A DNA stretch of 64,000 nt from Pseudomonas kuykendallii (GCF_900106975.1 NZ_FNNU01000001.1:308260-372259), one strand, 5' to 3'; counted from the stretch's first letter, positions 8,240 through 17,542 are shown. Program-made: numbers and translations. The notes: generated from the sequence alone by a model not told the origin.

Positions 8240-9157
8240 TTATTTCCGGACCTTTATCGAGAACAGCCCCTGCGGACGCAGCATCAGGATCAGGATCACC
8301 GCCGACAGGGTCAGCACCTTGGCCATCGAGCCGGAGAGGAAGAACTCCATGATCGATTGCGCCTGGGCGATGGTGAACGCCGAGGCGATGGTGCCGACCA
8401 GACTGGCAGCGCCGCCGAAGACCACGGTGAGGAAGGTGTCGACGATGTACAGCGAACCCGCGGTCGGCCCGGTGGAGCCGATGGTGGTGAAGGCCGCGCC
8501 GGCGACTCCGGCGACGCCGCAGCCGAGGGCGAAGGTCATGCGGTCGACCTTTTTGGTGTTGATCCCCACGGCGCGGCTCATCACCCGGTTCTGCATGGTG
8601 GCGCGCACGTGCAGGCCCCAGCGCGAGCGGTACAGCATGATGAAGATGGTCGCGGTACAGAGCACCGTGAGGCCCATGACGAACAGGCCGTTCTTCGGAA
8701 TGTCGATGGCGTCGGTGGGGTTCCACGAGCCCATGATCCATTCCGGCATTTCCGCGCCCACTTCACGCGCGCCGAAGATCGAACGGAACGCCTGCTGCAT
8801 CACCAGGGACAGGCCCCAGGTCGCCAGCAGGGTGTCCAGCGGACGGTGGTAGAGCTTGCTGATCATCGCCCACTCCACCAGCCAGCCCAGGGCGCCGGCG
8901 ATGAAGAACGAAGCGATGATGGCGAAGAAGAAGTAGTACGGCTGCATCGCCGGTACGTAGTGCAGGGTCAGCGTCGAGATCACGTAGGTGGTGTACGCGC
9001 CGACGGTGAGAAACTCGCCGTGGGCCATGTTGATCACGCCCATCTGGCCGAAGATGATCGCCAGGCCGAGTGCCATCAGCAGCAGCACGCAGAACACCGA
9101 CAAGCCGTTGAAGCCCTGCATGACGGCGATGGCGCCGAAGTCGGATAGCCACTCCAT
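8240..9157 (-). CDS. urtB: Amide/urea ABC transporter permease UrtB
   Basis: This LivH-family permease has 305 residues. The block GLAIIFGQMGVINMAHGEFLTVGAYTTYV near residues 30-60 is the hallmark of this family, and eight or so hydrophobic segments follow. The start at 9157 has CAGGAGACCAATC upstream. It lies 74 bp before urtC. A 260-bp repeat-bearing gap separates it from urtA, which may allow higher expression of the binding protein. Confidence 0.93.
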   Translation of the reverse strand: MEWLSDFGAIAVMQGFNGLSVFCVLLLMALGLAIIFGQMGVINMAHGEFLTVGAYTTYVISTLTLHYVPAMQPYYFFFAIIASFFIAGALGWLVEWAMISKLYHRPLDTLLATWGLSLVMQQAFRSIFGAREVGAEMPEWIMGSWNPTDAIDIPKNGLFVMGLTVLCTATIFIMLYRSRWGLHVRATMQNRVMSRAVGINTKKVDRMTFALGCGVAGVAGAAFTTIGSTGPTAGSLYIVDTFLTVVFGGAASLVGTIASAFTIAQAQSIMEFFLSGSMAKVLTLSAVILILMLRPQGLFSIKVRK

Positions 9158-9204
9158 GATTGGTCTCCTGGGTGGGGTGGTGGAATTCGTGGCGGAGCCG
9201 TCCT

Positions 9205-9410
9205 CCCTCTCCCCGGGCCTCTCCCCAAGGGGAGAGGGGGTGGAAAGTGCAAGGACGACACCTGTGTGGAAGCCATCGCCCTCGGCGCCAATCGCTCCCT
9301 ACAGAGGGTCGGTAGGACGCACCAGGTAACGCGCTACGCCAATCGGTCCCCTCGCCCCGGCGGGGAGAGGGTTAGGGAGAGGGGGCGGACTCGCCAGGAG
9401 CCCACCCCCT
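9205..9410. repeat. CCCTCTCCCC/GGGGAGAGG inverted repeats between urtA and urtB
   Basis: Two palindromic elements (about 9205-9243 and 9345-9400) combine CCCTCTCCCC with GGGGAGAGGG arms. This is a third intergenic repeat family, distinct from the two GTAGGG types. They lie in the 260-bp gap between urtA and urtB and could stabilise the urtA part of the transcript. Confidence 0.6.
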
Positions 9411-9417
9411 CGACCGG

Positions 9418-10662
9418 TCACTGATAGCCTTTGGGGAACGGGTTCGGCTCGATCAGCTCGGACTCGTGGACCACCTTGAAGGTACCGTCGGCCTGGATTT
9501 CGGCGATGCGCGCCTTGCTCCACAGGTGATGGTTCTCGTGGACCTTCACGTAGCCTTCCGGCGCGGTGGTCAGCTCGATGCCTGGCGAGGCGGCGACCAC
9601 CTTGTCGACGTCGAAGCTGCCGGCCTTCTCGACCGCCGCCTTCCACAACCATGGGCCAAGGTAGCCGGCCTGGGTCACGTCGCCGATGACCGAGTCCTTG
9701 CCGTACTTGGCCTTGAATTCCTCAACGAATTTCTTGTTGTTGGGGTTATCCAGGGTCTGGAAGTACTTCATCGAGGAGTAGAAGCCCTTCATGTTCTCGC
9801 CGCCGATGCCGAGCATTTCATCCTCGGTGACGGAGATGGTCAGCAGGGTCTGCTTGTCGCTGGTGATACCTGCGGCCTTCAGTTGCTTGTAGAAGGCCAC
9901 GTTGGAACCGCCGACCACGGCGGCGAACACCACGTCGGGTTTCTTCAGCTTGATCTTGTTGGTCAGCGAGCCGAACTGGGTGTTGCCCAGCGGGTAGTAC
10001 TCCTCGCCGACGACCTTGCCGCCGAGCACGTTCTCGATGTGCTTGCGCGCGATCTTCATCGAGGTACGCGGCCAGATGTAGTCGGAGCCGAGCAGATAGA
10101 AGGTCTTGGCGCCCTTCTCCTTGGCGATCCAGTCGAGGCTGGCGAGGATCTGCTGGGTCGCTTCCTGGCCGGTGTAGATGACGTTCTTGGATTGCTCGAG
10201 GCCTTCGTAGAAGGTCGGGTAGTAGAGCAGCCCGTTGTCCTTCTCGAAGATCGGCAGCACGGCCTTGCGCGAGGCGGAGGTCCAGCAGCCGAACACGGCG
10301 GCGACCTTGTCGCTCTCCAGCAGCTTCTTGGCCTTCTCGGCGAAGGTCGGCCAGTCGGACGCGCCGTCTTCCTGAACCACCTTGATCTGCCGGCCGAGGA
10401 TGCCGCCCGAGGCGTTGATCTGGTCGATGGCCAGGCGTTCGGCCTGGATGGAACCGGTTTCCGAGATCGCCATGGTGCCGGTCGCCGAGTGCAGCTGGCC
10501 GACGGTCACGGTGGTGTCGGTGACCGCCAGGCCGGTGGTGTTGGCATCGTCGGCCTGCGCCATCTGGCCGAATACGCTGGCGGCCAGCAGCGAGATCGCC
10601 GCGGCGCCCAGCGCCAGCCGCCGGGGAAGGTGGCGTGTGGCTCCCGTGAGTCTTGATTCCAT
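9418..10662 (-). CDS. urtA: Amide/urea ABC transporter substrate-binding protein UrtA
   Basis: This 414-residue periplasmic binding protein is of the UrtA/AmiC/FmdD (Peripla_BP_5) type. The first ~37 residues form a signal peptide (RRLALGAAAISLLAASVFGQMAQA). Family blocks include TVTVGQLHSATGTMAISETGS, NASGGILGRQIKVVQEDGASDWPTFAEKAKKLL and FLLGSDYIWPRTSMKIA-type text. The start at 10662 is supported by AGAGGAGCAAGACG. It is first in the transporter operon. Palindromic sites 106-134 bp upstream match the fmdA site. The ligand may be urea or a short-chain amide; the amidase neighbours favour an amide, as in FmdD of Methylophilus. Confidence 0.92.
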   Translation of the reverse strand: MESRLTGATRHLPRRLALGAAAISLLAASVFGQMAQADDANTTGLAVTDTTVTVGQLHSATGTMAISETGSIQAERLAIDQINASGGILGRQIKVVQEDGASDWPTFAEKAKKLLESDKVAAVFGCWTSASRKAVLPIFEKDNGLLYYPTFYEGLEQSKNVIYTGQEATQQILASLDWIAKEKGAKTFYLLGSDYIWPRTSMKIARKHIENVLGGKVVGEEYYPLGNTQFGSLTNKIKLKKPDVVFAAVVGGSNVAFYKQLKAAGITSDKQTLLTISVTEDEMLGIGGENMKGFYSSMKYFQTLDNPNNKKFVEEFKAKYGKDSVIGDVTQAGYLGPWLWKAAVEKAGSFDVDKVVAASPGIELTTAPEGYVKVHENHHLWSKARIAEIQADGTFKVVHESELIEPNPFPKGYQ

Positions 10663-10767
10663 CGTCTTGCTCCTCTGGTGGTTGGCGCGATCGGCTCGCC
10701 TTGCGGGTGCCGGTCTCGGTTCGGGGCAAGAATGCGTTTGCGACGCGAACGGGGGGTATACGCAGAT

Positions 10768-10796
10768 TGACGTAAGCGCATACGTCATCTGACGTA
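10768..10796. promoter_or_regulatory. Overlapping palindromic operators upstream of urtA
   Basis: The plus strand reads TGACGTA-N6-TACGTCA-TC-TGACGTA, giving three half-sites in alternating orientation. The right-hand pair, TACGTCATCTGACGTA (10781-10796), matches the palindrome upstream of fmdA (4427-4442, read on the minus strand) at 15 of 16 bases. It lies 119 bp before the urtA start codon. Such clustered sites fit a dimeric LuxR-type response regulator; this assignment is inference. Confidence 0.65.
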
Positions 10797-10872
10797 CAGG
10801 CGCAGCGCTCTGCTTCGGGCATCCTGAGCCCCGCCACGCGCGCAGGCGTCCCGCCTCCTGTAGGCGGATTCC

Positions 10873-11138
10873 GGTGCGCGCGGCGCACCCTACGGCCACA
10901 CGCTTCACGGGCATTCGTAGGGTGCGCCATGCGCACCAAGGGACCGCCGGATTCCTCGGCGCAGGAAAAAACCGGTGCGCGCGGCGCACCCTACGGCAAC
11001 ACGCTTCACGGAGCATTCGTAGGGTGCGCCATGCGCACCAAGGGACCGCCGGATTCCACGGCGCAGGGAACACCCCCGGTGCGCGGCGCCCCACGGCCAC
11101 GCTTCACGCGGCACTCGTAGGGTGCGCCATGCGCACCG
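10873..11138. repeat. Tandem ~100-bp repeats between urtA and the sensor kinase
   Basis: Three direct copies begin at 10873, 10973 and 11078, each starting GGTGCGCGCGGCGCACC (third copy degenerate), then ACGCTTCACGG, then GTAGGGTGCGCCATGCGCACC. The first two copies continue with AAGGGACCGCCGGATTCC. The array fills much of the 549-bp gap between the divergent urtA and kinase genes, leaving the operator sites on the urtA side. No gene is visible in the gap. Confidence 0.85.
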
Positions 11139-11211
11139 CAGAACCGCCCGACGGGTCACGCCGGGGCATGGAAGTTGCTGTCGAGAACCACCGCCAACCA
11201 GGAGCGCGCCC

Positions 11212-14200
11212 GTGCAGCCCACCGGCACACAACGCATCGCCAAGATCCGCCGCGACTACAACAGCTGGGTCGCCGACGAGACGCTGGAAGACTACGCGCT
11301 GCGCTTCACGCCGAAGTCGTTCCGCAAGTGGTCGGAGTTCCGCATCGCCAACACCGCCCTGGGCGCGGTGTCGTTCCTCGCCCTGGAAGCCATCGGCGGC
11401 GCGCTGGCGATCAGCTACGGCTTCAACAACACGCTGTGGGCGATCATCGCCGTGGCCCTGGTGATCTTCCTCACCGGCCTGCCGATCAGCTACTACGCCG
11501 CCCGCTACGGCGTGGACATGGACCTGCTGACCCGCGGCGCCGGCTTCGGCTACATCGGCTCGACCATCACCTCGCTGATCTACGCCAGCTTCACCTTCCT
11601 GTTCTTCGCCCTCGAGGCGGCGATCATGGCGCTGGCGCTGGAGCTGTACTTCAACATCCCGCTGGCGCTGGCCTATGTGATCTGTTCGATCCTGATCATC
11701 CCGCTGGTGACCTACGGCATCACCCTGATCAACCGCCTGCAACTGTGGACGCAACCGGTGTGGATCGTGCTGCTGTTCCTGCCCTACGTGTTCGTCATGC
11801 TGAAGAACCCCGAGGCGCTGAACGATCTCACCGGCTTCGTCGGCCGCGAGGGCGAGGCCGGGCGTTTCAACCTGCTGCATTTCGGCGCGGCCTGCACCGT
11901 GGCGCTGGCGCTGGTCACGCAGATCGGCGAGCAGGTCGACTACCTGCGCTTCCTGCCGGCCAGGACCCGCGCCAACCGCAAGCGCTGGTGGGCGGCGATG
12001 CTGCTGGCCGGGCCGGGATGGATCATCCCCGGCGCGCTGAAGATGTTCGCCGGCGCCTTTCTCGCCTTCCTCGCCCTGCAGCACGAGATTCCCATCGAGC
12101 GCGCCGCCGAGCCGACGCAGATGTACCTGGTGGCCTACGGCTACGTGTTCGACTCGCCGCAATGGGCGCTCGGCGCGATGGTGCTGTTCGTCATCGTCTC
12201 GCAGGTGAAGATCAACGTGACCAACGCCTACGCCGGCTCGCTGGCCTGGTCGAACTTCTTCGCCCGCGTCACCCACAGCCATCCGGGCCGCGTGGTGTGG
12301 CTGGTGTTCAACGTCGCAATCGCGTTGATGCTGATGGAACTGGGCGTGTTCGAGGCCATCGAGCAGGTGCTCGGGCTCTACTCCAACATCGCCATCGCCT
12401 GGATCGGCGCGGTGGTCGCGGACCTTGTGATCAACAAGCCGCTGGGGCTCTCGCCGAAGCAGATCGAGTTCAAGCGCGCGCACCTGTACGACATCAACCC
12501 GGTCGGTGTCGGCGCCATGCTGATCGCCTCGCTGCTCTCGGTGGCGGCGCACGGCGGCCTGTTCGGCGCCCTCGCCCAGGCCGCGTCGCCGGCCGTGGCG
12601 CTGGGCTCGGCGCTGATCGTCGCGCCGCTGATCGCCTGGCTGACCAAGGGCCGCTACTACATCGCCCGGCAGCGCCAGCCGCAGCTGCTCCATCCCTATA
12701 CGGTCAGGGGCAAGGTGCCCTGCGTGCTCTGCAGCAACGCTTTCGAGGAGCCGGACACCGCCTTCTGCCCGGCCTACGGCGCGCCGATCTGTTCGCTGTG
12801 CTGCTCGCTGGACGCACGCTGCGGCGACCTCTGCAAACCGCGCGCGCGCCTCTCCGAGCAGTTCGACGACCTGATCCACTGGATATTCCCCAACGTCTCC
12901 ATCCCGCGCCTGCACACCCGGCTGGCGCATTACCTCGGGGTGCTGACGGTGATCGTCGCGCTGCTGTCCTGCGCCCTGGCGCTGGTCTACAGCCAGGTTT
13001 CCCAGGGCATCGGCGAGGCCTCGCCGGAAGGGGTGCAGACGCTCTACCAGGCCTTCCTCAAGGCGTTCCTGGTGCTCACCCTGTTCGCCAGCCTGCTCGC
13101 CTGGTGGGTGGTGCTGACCCGCGAGAGCCGCCGCGTGGCGCAGGAGGAATCGCACCGCCAGACGCAGTTGCTGATGCAGGAGATCGAGGCCCACCGGCGC
13201 ACCGACGAAGAACTGCAGAAGGCCAAGGAAGCCAGCGAGTCGGCCAACGCGGCGAAGAGCCGCTACGTCACCGGGCTCTCCCACGAACTGCGCACGCCGC
13301 TCAACAGCATCCTCGGCTACACGCAGATCCTGCAGCGCGACGGCGCCATGGCGGACCAGCACAAGGACGCCCTGGCGACCATCTTCCGCAGCGGCTCGCA
13401 CCTGCTCTCGCTGATCGACGGGCTGCTCGACGTGGCCAAGATCGAGGCCGGCAAGCTGAACCTGGAGCAGGTGGAAATCCCCTTCCCCGAGTTCGTCCGG
13501 CAACTGCAGCAGATGATCACCCCGCAGGCCCAGGAGAAGGGCCTGGGCTTTCGCCTGGACGTGCGCGGGCGGCTGCCCAGCGTGGTGCGCGGCGACGACA
13601 AGCGCATCCGCCAGATCCTCATCAACCTGCTCGGCAACGCAGTGCGCTTCACCGAGCGCGGCGAGGTCGCCCTCGCCGTCAGCTACCTGCGCGAGACCGC
13701 CACCTTCGAGATCATCGACACCGGCATCGGCATCGCGCCGGAACAGATCGAGCGGATCTTCCAGCCCTTCGAGCGTGGCGACCCGCTGCGCCAGGACAAC
13801 GGCGTCGGCCTCGGCCTGACCATCACCCGCATGCTCACCTCGCTGATGGGCGGCGAACTGTCGGTGACCAGCCGCCCCGGCGAGGGCACGCGCTTCCAGG
13901 TGCGCCTGTTCCTGTCCGAGGTGCGCGTGCCGCAGGCGGTGGTGCACGTCGAGCACGACATCGTCGGCTACCAGGGCGAGCGCCGGCTGATCCTGGTGGT
14001 CGACGATCACCTGGAACACCGCAAGGTGCTCTCCGGCATGCTCGCGCCGCTGGGCTTCGCCATCGCCGAGGCGAGCAACGGCCAGGAGGCGGTGCGCCAG
14101 GTCGCCCTGCTCAACCCGGACCTGATCCTGATGGACCTGTCGATGCCGCTGATGGACGGCTGGGAAACCAGCCGGATGATCCGCCGCAACGTGATGTCGC

Positions 14201-14628
14201 AGGCGCCGATCATCGTCATCTCGGCCAACGCCTTCACCGACGACCGCGAGCGCAGCGTCGGCGCCGAATGCAGCGACTACCTGGCCAAGCCGGTGCACAC
14301 CCCCGAGCTACTGGAGAAGATCAAGGCCCAGCTCGGCCTGCAGTGGCTCAAGCGTCCCGCCGAAACGCCCCCCGGCAACGAGCCCTGGCGGCTGCCCAGC
14401 GCCCAGGCCCTGGCCGAGCTCAGCGAGCTGGGCGCGCTGGGTTACGTGAAAGGCATCGTCGAACGCCTCGACGCACTGGAGGGTACGGAACCGGAAGCCG
14501 CCGCCTTCGTCGCCGGCATGCGCCAACTGGTCAAGCGCTTCCAGCTCAACGAATTCAACCGCCTGCTCAAGGACGCCCAGAGCCGGCGCCGTTCCGTGCC
14601 CGAACAGGAGATCGCCCGTCGTGATTGA
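11212..14628 (+). CDS. NCS1-permease-like hybrid sensor histidine kinase
   Basis: This 1138-residue protein fuses several modules. Residues ~10-495 resemble an NCS1 (cytosine/purine/allantoin) permease with about 12 membrane segments. Residues 504-541 hold a dense cysteine cluster starting CVLC and including CSLCC, probably metal-binding. Two more membrane segments follow (~571-592, ~616-636), then a coiled linker, a HisKA domain (GLSHELRTP, His691), an HATPase domain (GVGLGLTI) and a receiver (LMDLSMPLMDG, Asp975). I start at GTG 11212 because CCAGGAGCGCGCCC precedes it. It overlaps its response regulator by 8 bp and is divergent from the amide transporter, so it probably senses an amide, urea or related compound. 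The ligand is unknown. Confidence 0.85.
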   Translation: MQPTGTQRIAKIRRDYNSWVADETLEDYALRFTPKSFRKWSEFRIANTALGAVSFLALEAIGGALAISYGFNNTLWAIIAVALVIFLTGLPISYYAARYGVDMDLLTRGAGFGYIGSTITSLIYASFTFLFFALEAAIMALALELYFNIPLALAYVICSILIIPLVTYGITLINRLQLWTQPVWIVLLFLPYVFVMLKNPEALNDLTGFVGREGEAGRFNLLHFGAACTVALALVTQIGEQVDYLRFLPARTRANRKRWWAAMLLAGPGWIIPGALKMFAGAFLAFLALQHEIPIERAAEPTQMYLVAYGYVFDSPQWALGAMVLFVIVSQVKINVTNAYAGSLAWSNFFARVTHSHPGRVVWLVFNVAIALMLMELGVFEAIEQVLGLYSNIAIAWIGAVVADLVINKPLGLSPKQIEFKRAHLYDINPVGVGAMLIASLLSVAAHGGLFGALAQAASPAVALGSALIVAPLIAWLTKGRYYIARQRQPQLLHPYTVRGKVPCVLCSNAFEEPDTAFCPAYGAPICSLCCSLDARCGDLCKPRARLSEQFDDLIHWIFPNVSIPRLHTRLAHYLGVLTVIVALLSCALALVYSQVSQGIGEASPEGVQTLYQAFLKAFLVLTLFASLLAWWVVLTRESRRVAQEESHRQTQLLMQEIEAHRRTDEELQKAKEASESANAAKSRYVTGLSHELRTPLNSILGYTQILQRDGAMADQHKDALATIFRSGSHLLSLIDGLLDVAKIEAGKLNLEQVEIPFPEFVRQLQQMITPQAQEKGLGFRLDVRGRLPSVVRGDDKRIRQILINLLGNAVRFTERGEVALAVSYLRETATFEIIDTGIGIAPEQIERIFQPFERGDPLRQDNGVGLGLTITRMLTSLMGGELSVTSRPGEGTRFQVRLFLSEVRVPQAVVHVEHDIVGYQGERRLILVVDDHLEHRKVLSGMLAPLGFAIAEASNGQEAVRQVALLNPDLILMDLSMPLMDGWETSRMIRRNVMSQAPIIVISANAFTDDRERSVGAECSDYLAKPVHTPELLEKIKAQLGLQWLKRPAETPPGNEPWRLPSAQALAELSELGALGYVKGIVERLDALEGTEPEAAAFVAGMRQLVKRFQLNEFNRLLKDAQSRRRSVPEQEIARRD

Positions 14629-15325
14629 TTCACCCCAGCCGTCCGCCCCATCCACCGCCAAGGCCCTCCGGCCGGTGCACGAGCAGGGCGTTGTCCTGAT
14701 CGTCGACGACGTCCCGGACAACCTCGCCCTGCTTTCCGACGCCCTCGACGAGGCCGGCTACATGGTGCTGGTCGCCCTCGACGGCGCCAGCGCGCTGGAA
14801 CGCATGCAGCGCCGCCGCCCGGACGTGATCCTGCTGGACGCGATGATGCCCGGCATGGACGGCTTCGAGACCTGCCGGCGGATCAAGGCGCAGGCCGGCA
14901 TCGCGGATATCCCGGTGCTGTTCATGACCGCGCTGACCGACAGCGAGCACGTCGTCGAAGGCTTCGCGGCCGGCGGCATCGACTACGTGACCAAGCCGAT
15001 CCGCCCGGACGAGGTGCTCGCCCGCGTCGCCGCCCACCTGCGCACCGCGCGCACCCTGCAGACGGCGCGCAACGCTCCGGGCGCCACCCCTAGCCTGGAC
15101 GACGAACAGGTCCGCGAAGCCCTCGCGGCACGCTTCCAGCTCACCGGCCGCGAAGTCGAAGTGCTGCACTGGGTCGCCTGCGGCAAGACCAACCGCGATA
15201 TCGGCGACATCCTCGGCCTCAGCCCGCGCACGGTGAACAAGCACCTGGAACACGTCTACGTGAAGCTCGGCGTGGAAACCCGCACCGCCGCGGCGGCCGT
15301 GGCGATGGCGGCGGGCGGGCGCTAG
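14621..15325 (+). CDS. LuxR/NarL-type response regulator
   Basis: The 234-residue protein has an N-terminal receiver (acidic pair DD at 29-30, phospho-acceptor Asp73 in ILLDAMMPGMDG, Lys in YVTKPI). A LuxR helix-turn-helix occupies ~172-228 (LTGREVEVLHWVACGKTNRDIG ... RTVNKHLEHVYVKLGV). It starts at a GTG that overlaps the end of the NCS1-kinase gene by 8 bp, so the two form a cognate pair. Its likely targets are the palindromes upstream of urtA and fmdA. A hairpin-prone 18-bp gap separates it from the convergent binding-protein gene. Confidence 0.9.
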   Translation: MIDSPQPSAPSTAKALRPVHEQGVVLIVDDVPDNLALLSDALDEAGYMVLVALDGASALERMQRRRPDVILLDAMMPGMDGFETCRRIKAQAGIADIPVLFMTALTDSEHVVEGFAAGGIDYVTKPIRPDEVLARVAAHLRTARTLQTARNAPGATPSLDDEQVREALAARFQLTGREVEVLHWVACGKTNRDIGDILGLSPRTVNKHLEHVYVKLGVETRTAAAAVAMAAGGR

Positions 15326-15343
15326 TGCTGCGCGGCGCCGGAC

Positions 15344-16111
15344 TCAGCGCAACTGGTGCCGGTCGATCAACCGTTCGTAGCTGCCATCGGCCTTCATCTC
15401 CTCGATCGCGCGGTCGAAACCTTCGATGATCTCGGCGTAGTTCTCCAGGCTGCGCCGTACGAGGATGTGCAGGCCGTTCTCGGACAACGGCGGGGAAAGG
15501 AACTCCAGCCCCGCGCGCAGGCTGCGCAGCGAGCGACTGAAATGAAAGCCGGCGGCGTACTCGTCCTCCACGGCCAGGTCGACGCGGCCGGCGGCGAGCA
15601 TGTTGGCGGCGACCTCGAAGCTGCGCACGGGAACCCGTTTGAGCTTCTCGTCGGTGTCGAAGGCGGGGTCGTAGGCGTAGTCGCGCACCACCGCGATGCT
15701 GTAGGGATACAGGTCCTGGATTCGCTGGAAGCTGATGTCGCTGCCCTTGCGCTCGAGCAGGCGCACCCGGTTCGACAGGTAGGGCGCGGAAAACGCCCCG
15801 TAGGCGGCGCGCTCCTCGCTGTACCAGGCGCTGATGACGACGTCGTACTGGTCCTGCTGGAGGCCGCGGATCGCCCGCGCCCAGGGCACCTCGACGTACT
15901 CGCTGTCGTAGCCGGCGCGCCGCAGCGCGGTGCTCACAAGGTCGGAAGCCAGCCCATTGTTTAGCAGCCGGTGGTCGGTATAGGGCGCCCAGGCATTGGC
16001 CACCAGGCGCAACGGATCGGCGGGCGCCAGCCCGGCGCACAAGAGGCTGCCGAGAAGCAGCGTGGCTCTGAAAGCCCTGAACGGCCACTGGTCCGCGAGG
16101 CACTGCTTCAT
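15344..16111 (-). CDS. Periplasmic solute-binding protein (SBP_bac_3 type), orphan
   Basis: This 255-residue protein has a signal peptide (FRATLLLGSLLCAGLAPA) followed by ADPLRLVANAWAPYTD, the start of a family-3 solute-binding fold. The start at 16111 is chosen because it places the signal peptide at the N-terminus. No permease or ATPase gene lies nearby, so its partner is unknown. It is a distant paralogue of the orphan binding protein at 33020-33736 (shared ADPLR-V--AWAPY). A ligand cannot be read from the sequence; proteins of this type in Pseudomonas are often amino-acid binders. Confidence 0.85.
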   Translation of the reverse strand: MKQCLADQWPFRAFRATLLLGSLLCAGLAPADPLRLVANAWAPYTDHRLLNNGLASDLVSTALRRAGYDSEYVEVPWARAIRGLQQDQYDVVISAWYSEERAAYGAFSAPYLSNRVRLLERKGSDISFQRIQDLYPYSIAVVRDYAYDPAFDTDEKLKRVPVRSFEVAANMLAAGRVDLAVEDEYAAGFHFSRSLRSLRAGLEFLSPPLSENGLHILVRRSLENYAEIIEGFDRAIEEMKADGSYERLIDRHQLR

Positions 16112-16280
16112 CGACACATGATCCCTGTTGGAACGACTTCGTGATCGTGCGGGTAACCGCTGGCAATTTTCTTCGCAAGAAGCAGGCCACGCCGCAGGGC
16201 ATTCGGCGGCAACCGGGCATCGGTTACCATGCGCGGCCGCCGGCTCGCTTCCGGCCTGGCTTGTACGTGGAGATCGACGG

Positions 16281-17459
16281 GTGCGCAATACCGATGTGGT
16301 GATCATAGGTGCCGGCGCCGCCGGCCTGATGTGTGCGCTGACCGCCGGCGCGCGTGGCCGGCGTGTGCTGTTGCTCGACCATGCGAACAAGGCTGGGAAG
16401 AAAATTCTCATGTCCGGCGGCGGTCGTTGCAACTTCACCAATCTCTACAGCGAGCCGGGCAATTTCCTCTCGCGCAACCCGCATTTCTGCAAATCGGCGC
16501 TGGCGCGCTACACCCAGTGGGATTTCATCGCCCTGGTGGAAGCCCACAAGGTGCCCTACCACGAGAAGAAACTCGGCCAGCTGTTCTGCGATGACAAGGC
16601 CGGCGACATTCTGCAGATGCTCCTCGACGAATGCCGGCAGGCGAACGTCGAGCTGCATCTGGACACGCCGGTGAACGTCATCGAGAAAAGCGAGGGCGCC
16701 TATCGGTTGCAGACCGGCATCGGCGAGCTGCACTGCGCCTCGCTGGTGATCGCCACCGGCGGCCTGTCCATCCCGACCCTCGGCGCCACCGGCTTCGGCT
16801 ACCAGGTCGCCCGCCAGTTCGGCCACGAGGTGCTGCCGACCCGCGCCGGCCTGGTGCCCTTCACCATTACCGACAGCCTCAAGGACCTGTGCGGCGAACT
16901 CTCCGGCACCTCGCTGGACTGCTCGGTGAGCTGCAACGGCGAACGCTTTCGCGAGAACATTCTGTTCACCCACCGCGGCCTGAGCGGGCCGGCGATCCTG
17001 CAGATTTCCTCCTACTGGGAGCCCGGCGACGTGGTCGAGATCGACCTGCTGCCCGACCGCGACGCCGAGGCCTGGCTGCTGGAGGCGCAACGCGCACACC
17101 CGGACCGTGAACTGAAGACGCTGCTCGCCGAGGTGTTCACCAAGAAGATGGCCGGGCTGCTCGCCGAACGCTGGTTCCTGTCCAAACCGCTGCGCCAGTA
17201 CACCCCGGCCGAAATCGCCGAGATCGCCGCGCGCCTGGGCGGCTGGCGCCTGGTGCCGTCGGGCACCGAGGGTTATCGCACCGCCGAGGTCACCCTGGGC
17301 GGCGTGAGCACCGACGAGGTGTCGTCGAAGACCATGGAATCGCAGCGCTCGCCGGGGCTGTACTTCGTCGGCGAGGTGCTCGACGTCAGCGGCCATCTGG
17401 GCGGTTTCAACTTCCAGTGGGCCTGGGCCTCGGGACACGCCGCCGGGGAGTGCGTCTGA
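16281..17459 (+). CDS. BaiN/HI0933-family FAD-dependent oxidoreductase
   Basis: The 392-residue flavoprotein starts with a dinucleotide-binding motif (VVIIGAGAAGLMCA), then KKILMSGGGRCNFTN, a signature of the HI0933 (YhiN-like) family. IATGGLSIPTLGATGFGY and a C-terminal FAD block (LYFVGEVLDVSGHLGGFNFQWAWASG) complete it. The physiological substrate is not established for most family members. GTG 16281 is preceded by GTGGAGATCGACG and fits the family N-terminus. It is divergent from the binding-protein gene. Confidence 0.88.
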   Translation: MRNTDVVIIGAGAAGLMCALTAGARGRRVLLLDHANKAGKKILMSGGGRCNFTNLYSEPGNFLSRNPHFCKSALARYTQWDFIALVEAHKVPYHEKKLGQLFCDDKAGDILQMLLDECRQANVELHLDTPVNVIEKSEGAYRLQTGIGELHCASLVIATGGLSIPTLGATGFGYQVARQFGHEVLPTRAGLVPFTITDSLKDLCGELSGTSLDCSVSCNGERFRENILFTHRGLSGPAILQISSYWEPGDVVEIDLLPDRDAEAWLLEAQRAHPDRELKTLLAEVFTKKMAGLLAERWFLSKPLRQYTPAEIAEIAARLGGWRLVPSGTEGYRTAEVTLGGVSTDEVSSKTMESQRSPGLYFVGEVLDVSGHLGGFNFQWAWASGHAAGECV

Positions 17460-17542
17460 GCCGGCGAAGAAATCCGCCGAACGCGTGGCTTTAATTCGTT
17501 TTCGCTAGTCTGATGCCTATCCAACGGAGACCGAACCGAGCC

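Noticed and set aside
10873-11138. Possible CRISPR array
   Set aside because: The three units are ~100 bp, contain internal palindromes and have conserved spacers; no short repeat with unique spacers and no cas genes are present.
11104-14298. A 1064-codon open frame antisense to the NCS1-kinase gene
   Set aside because: It is an artefact of high-GC codon bias opposite a real gene: low-complexity, His/Gln/Arg-rich translation with no family resemblance.
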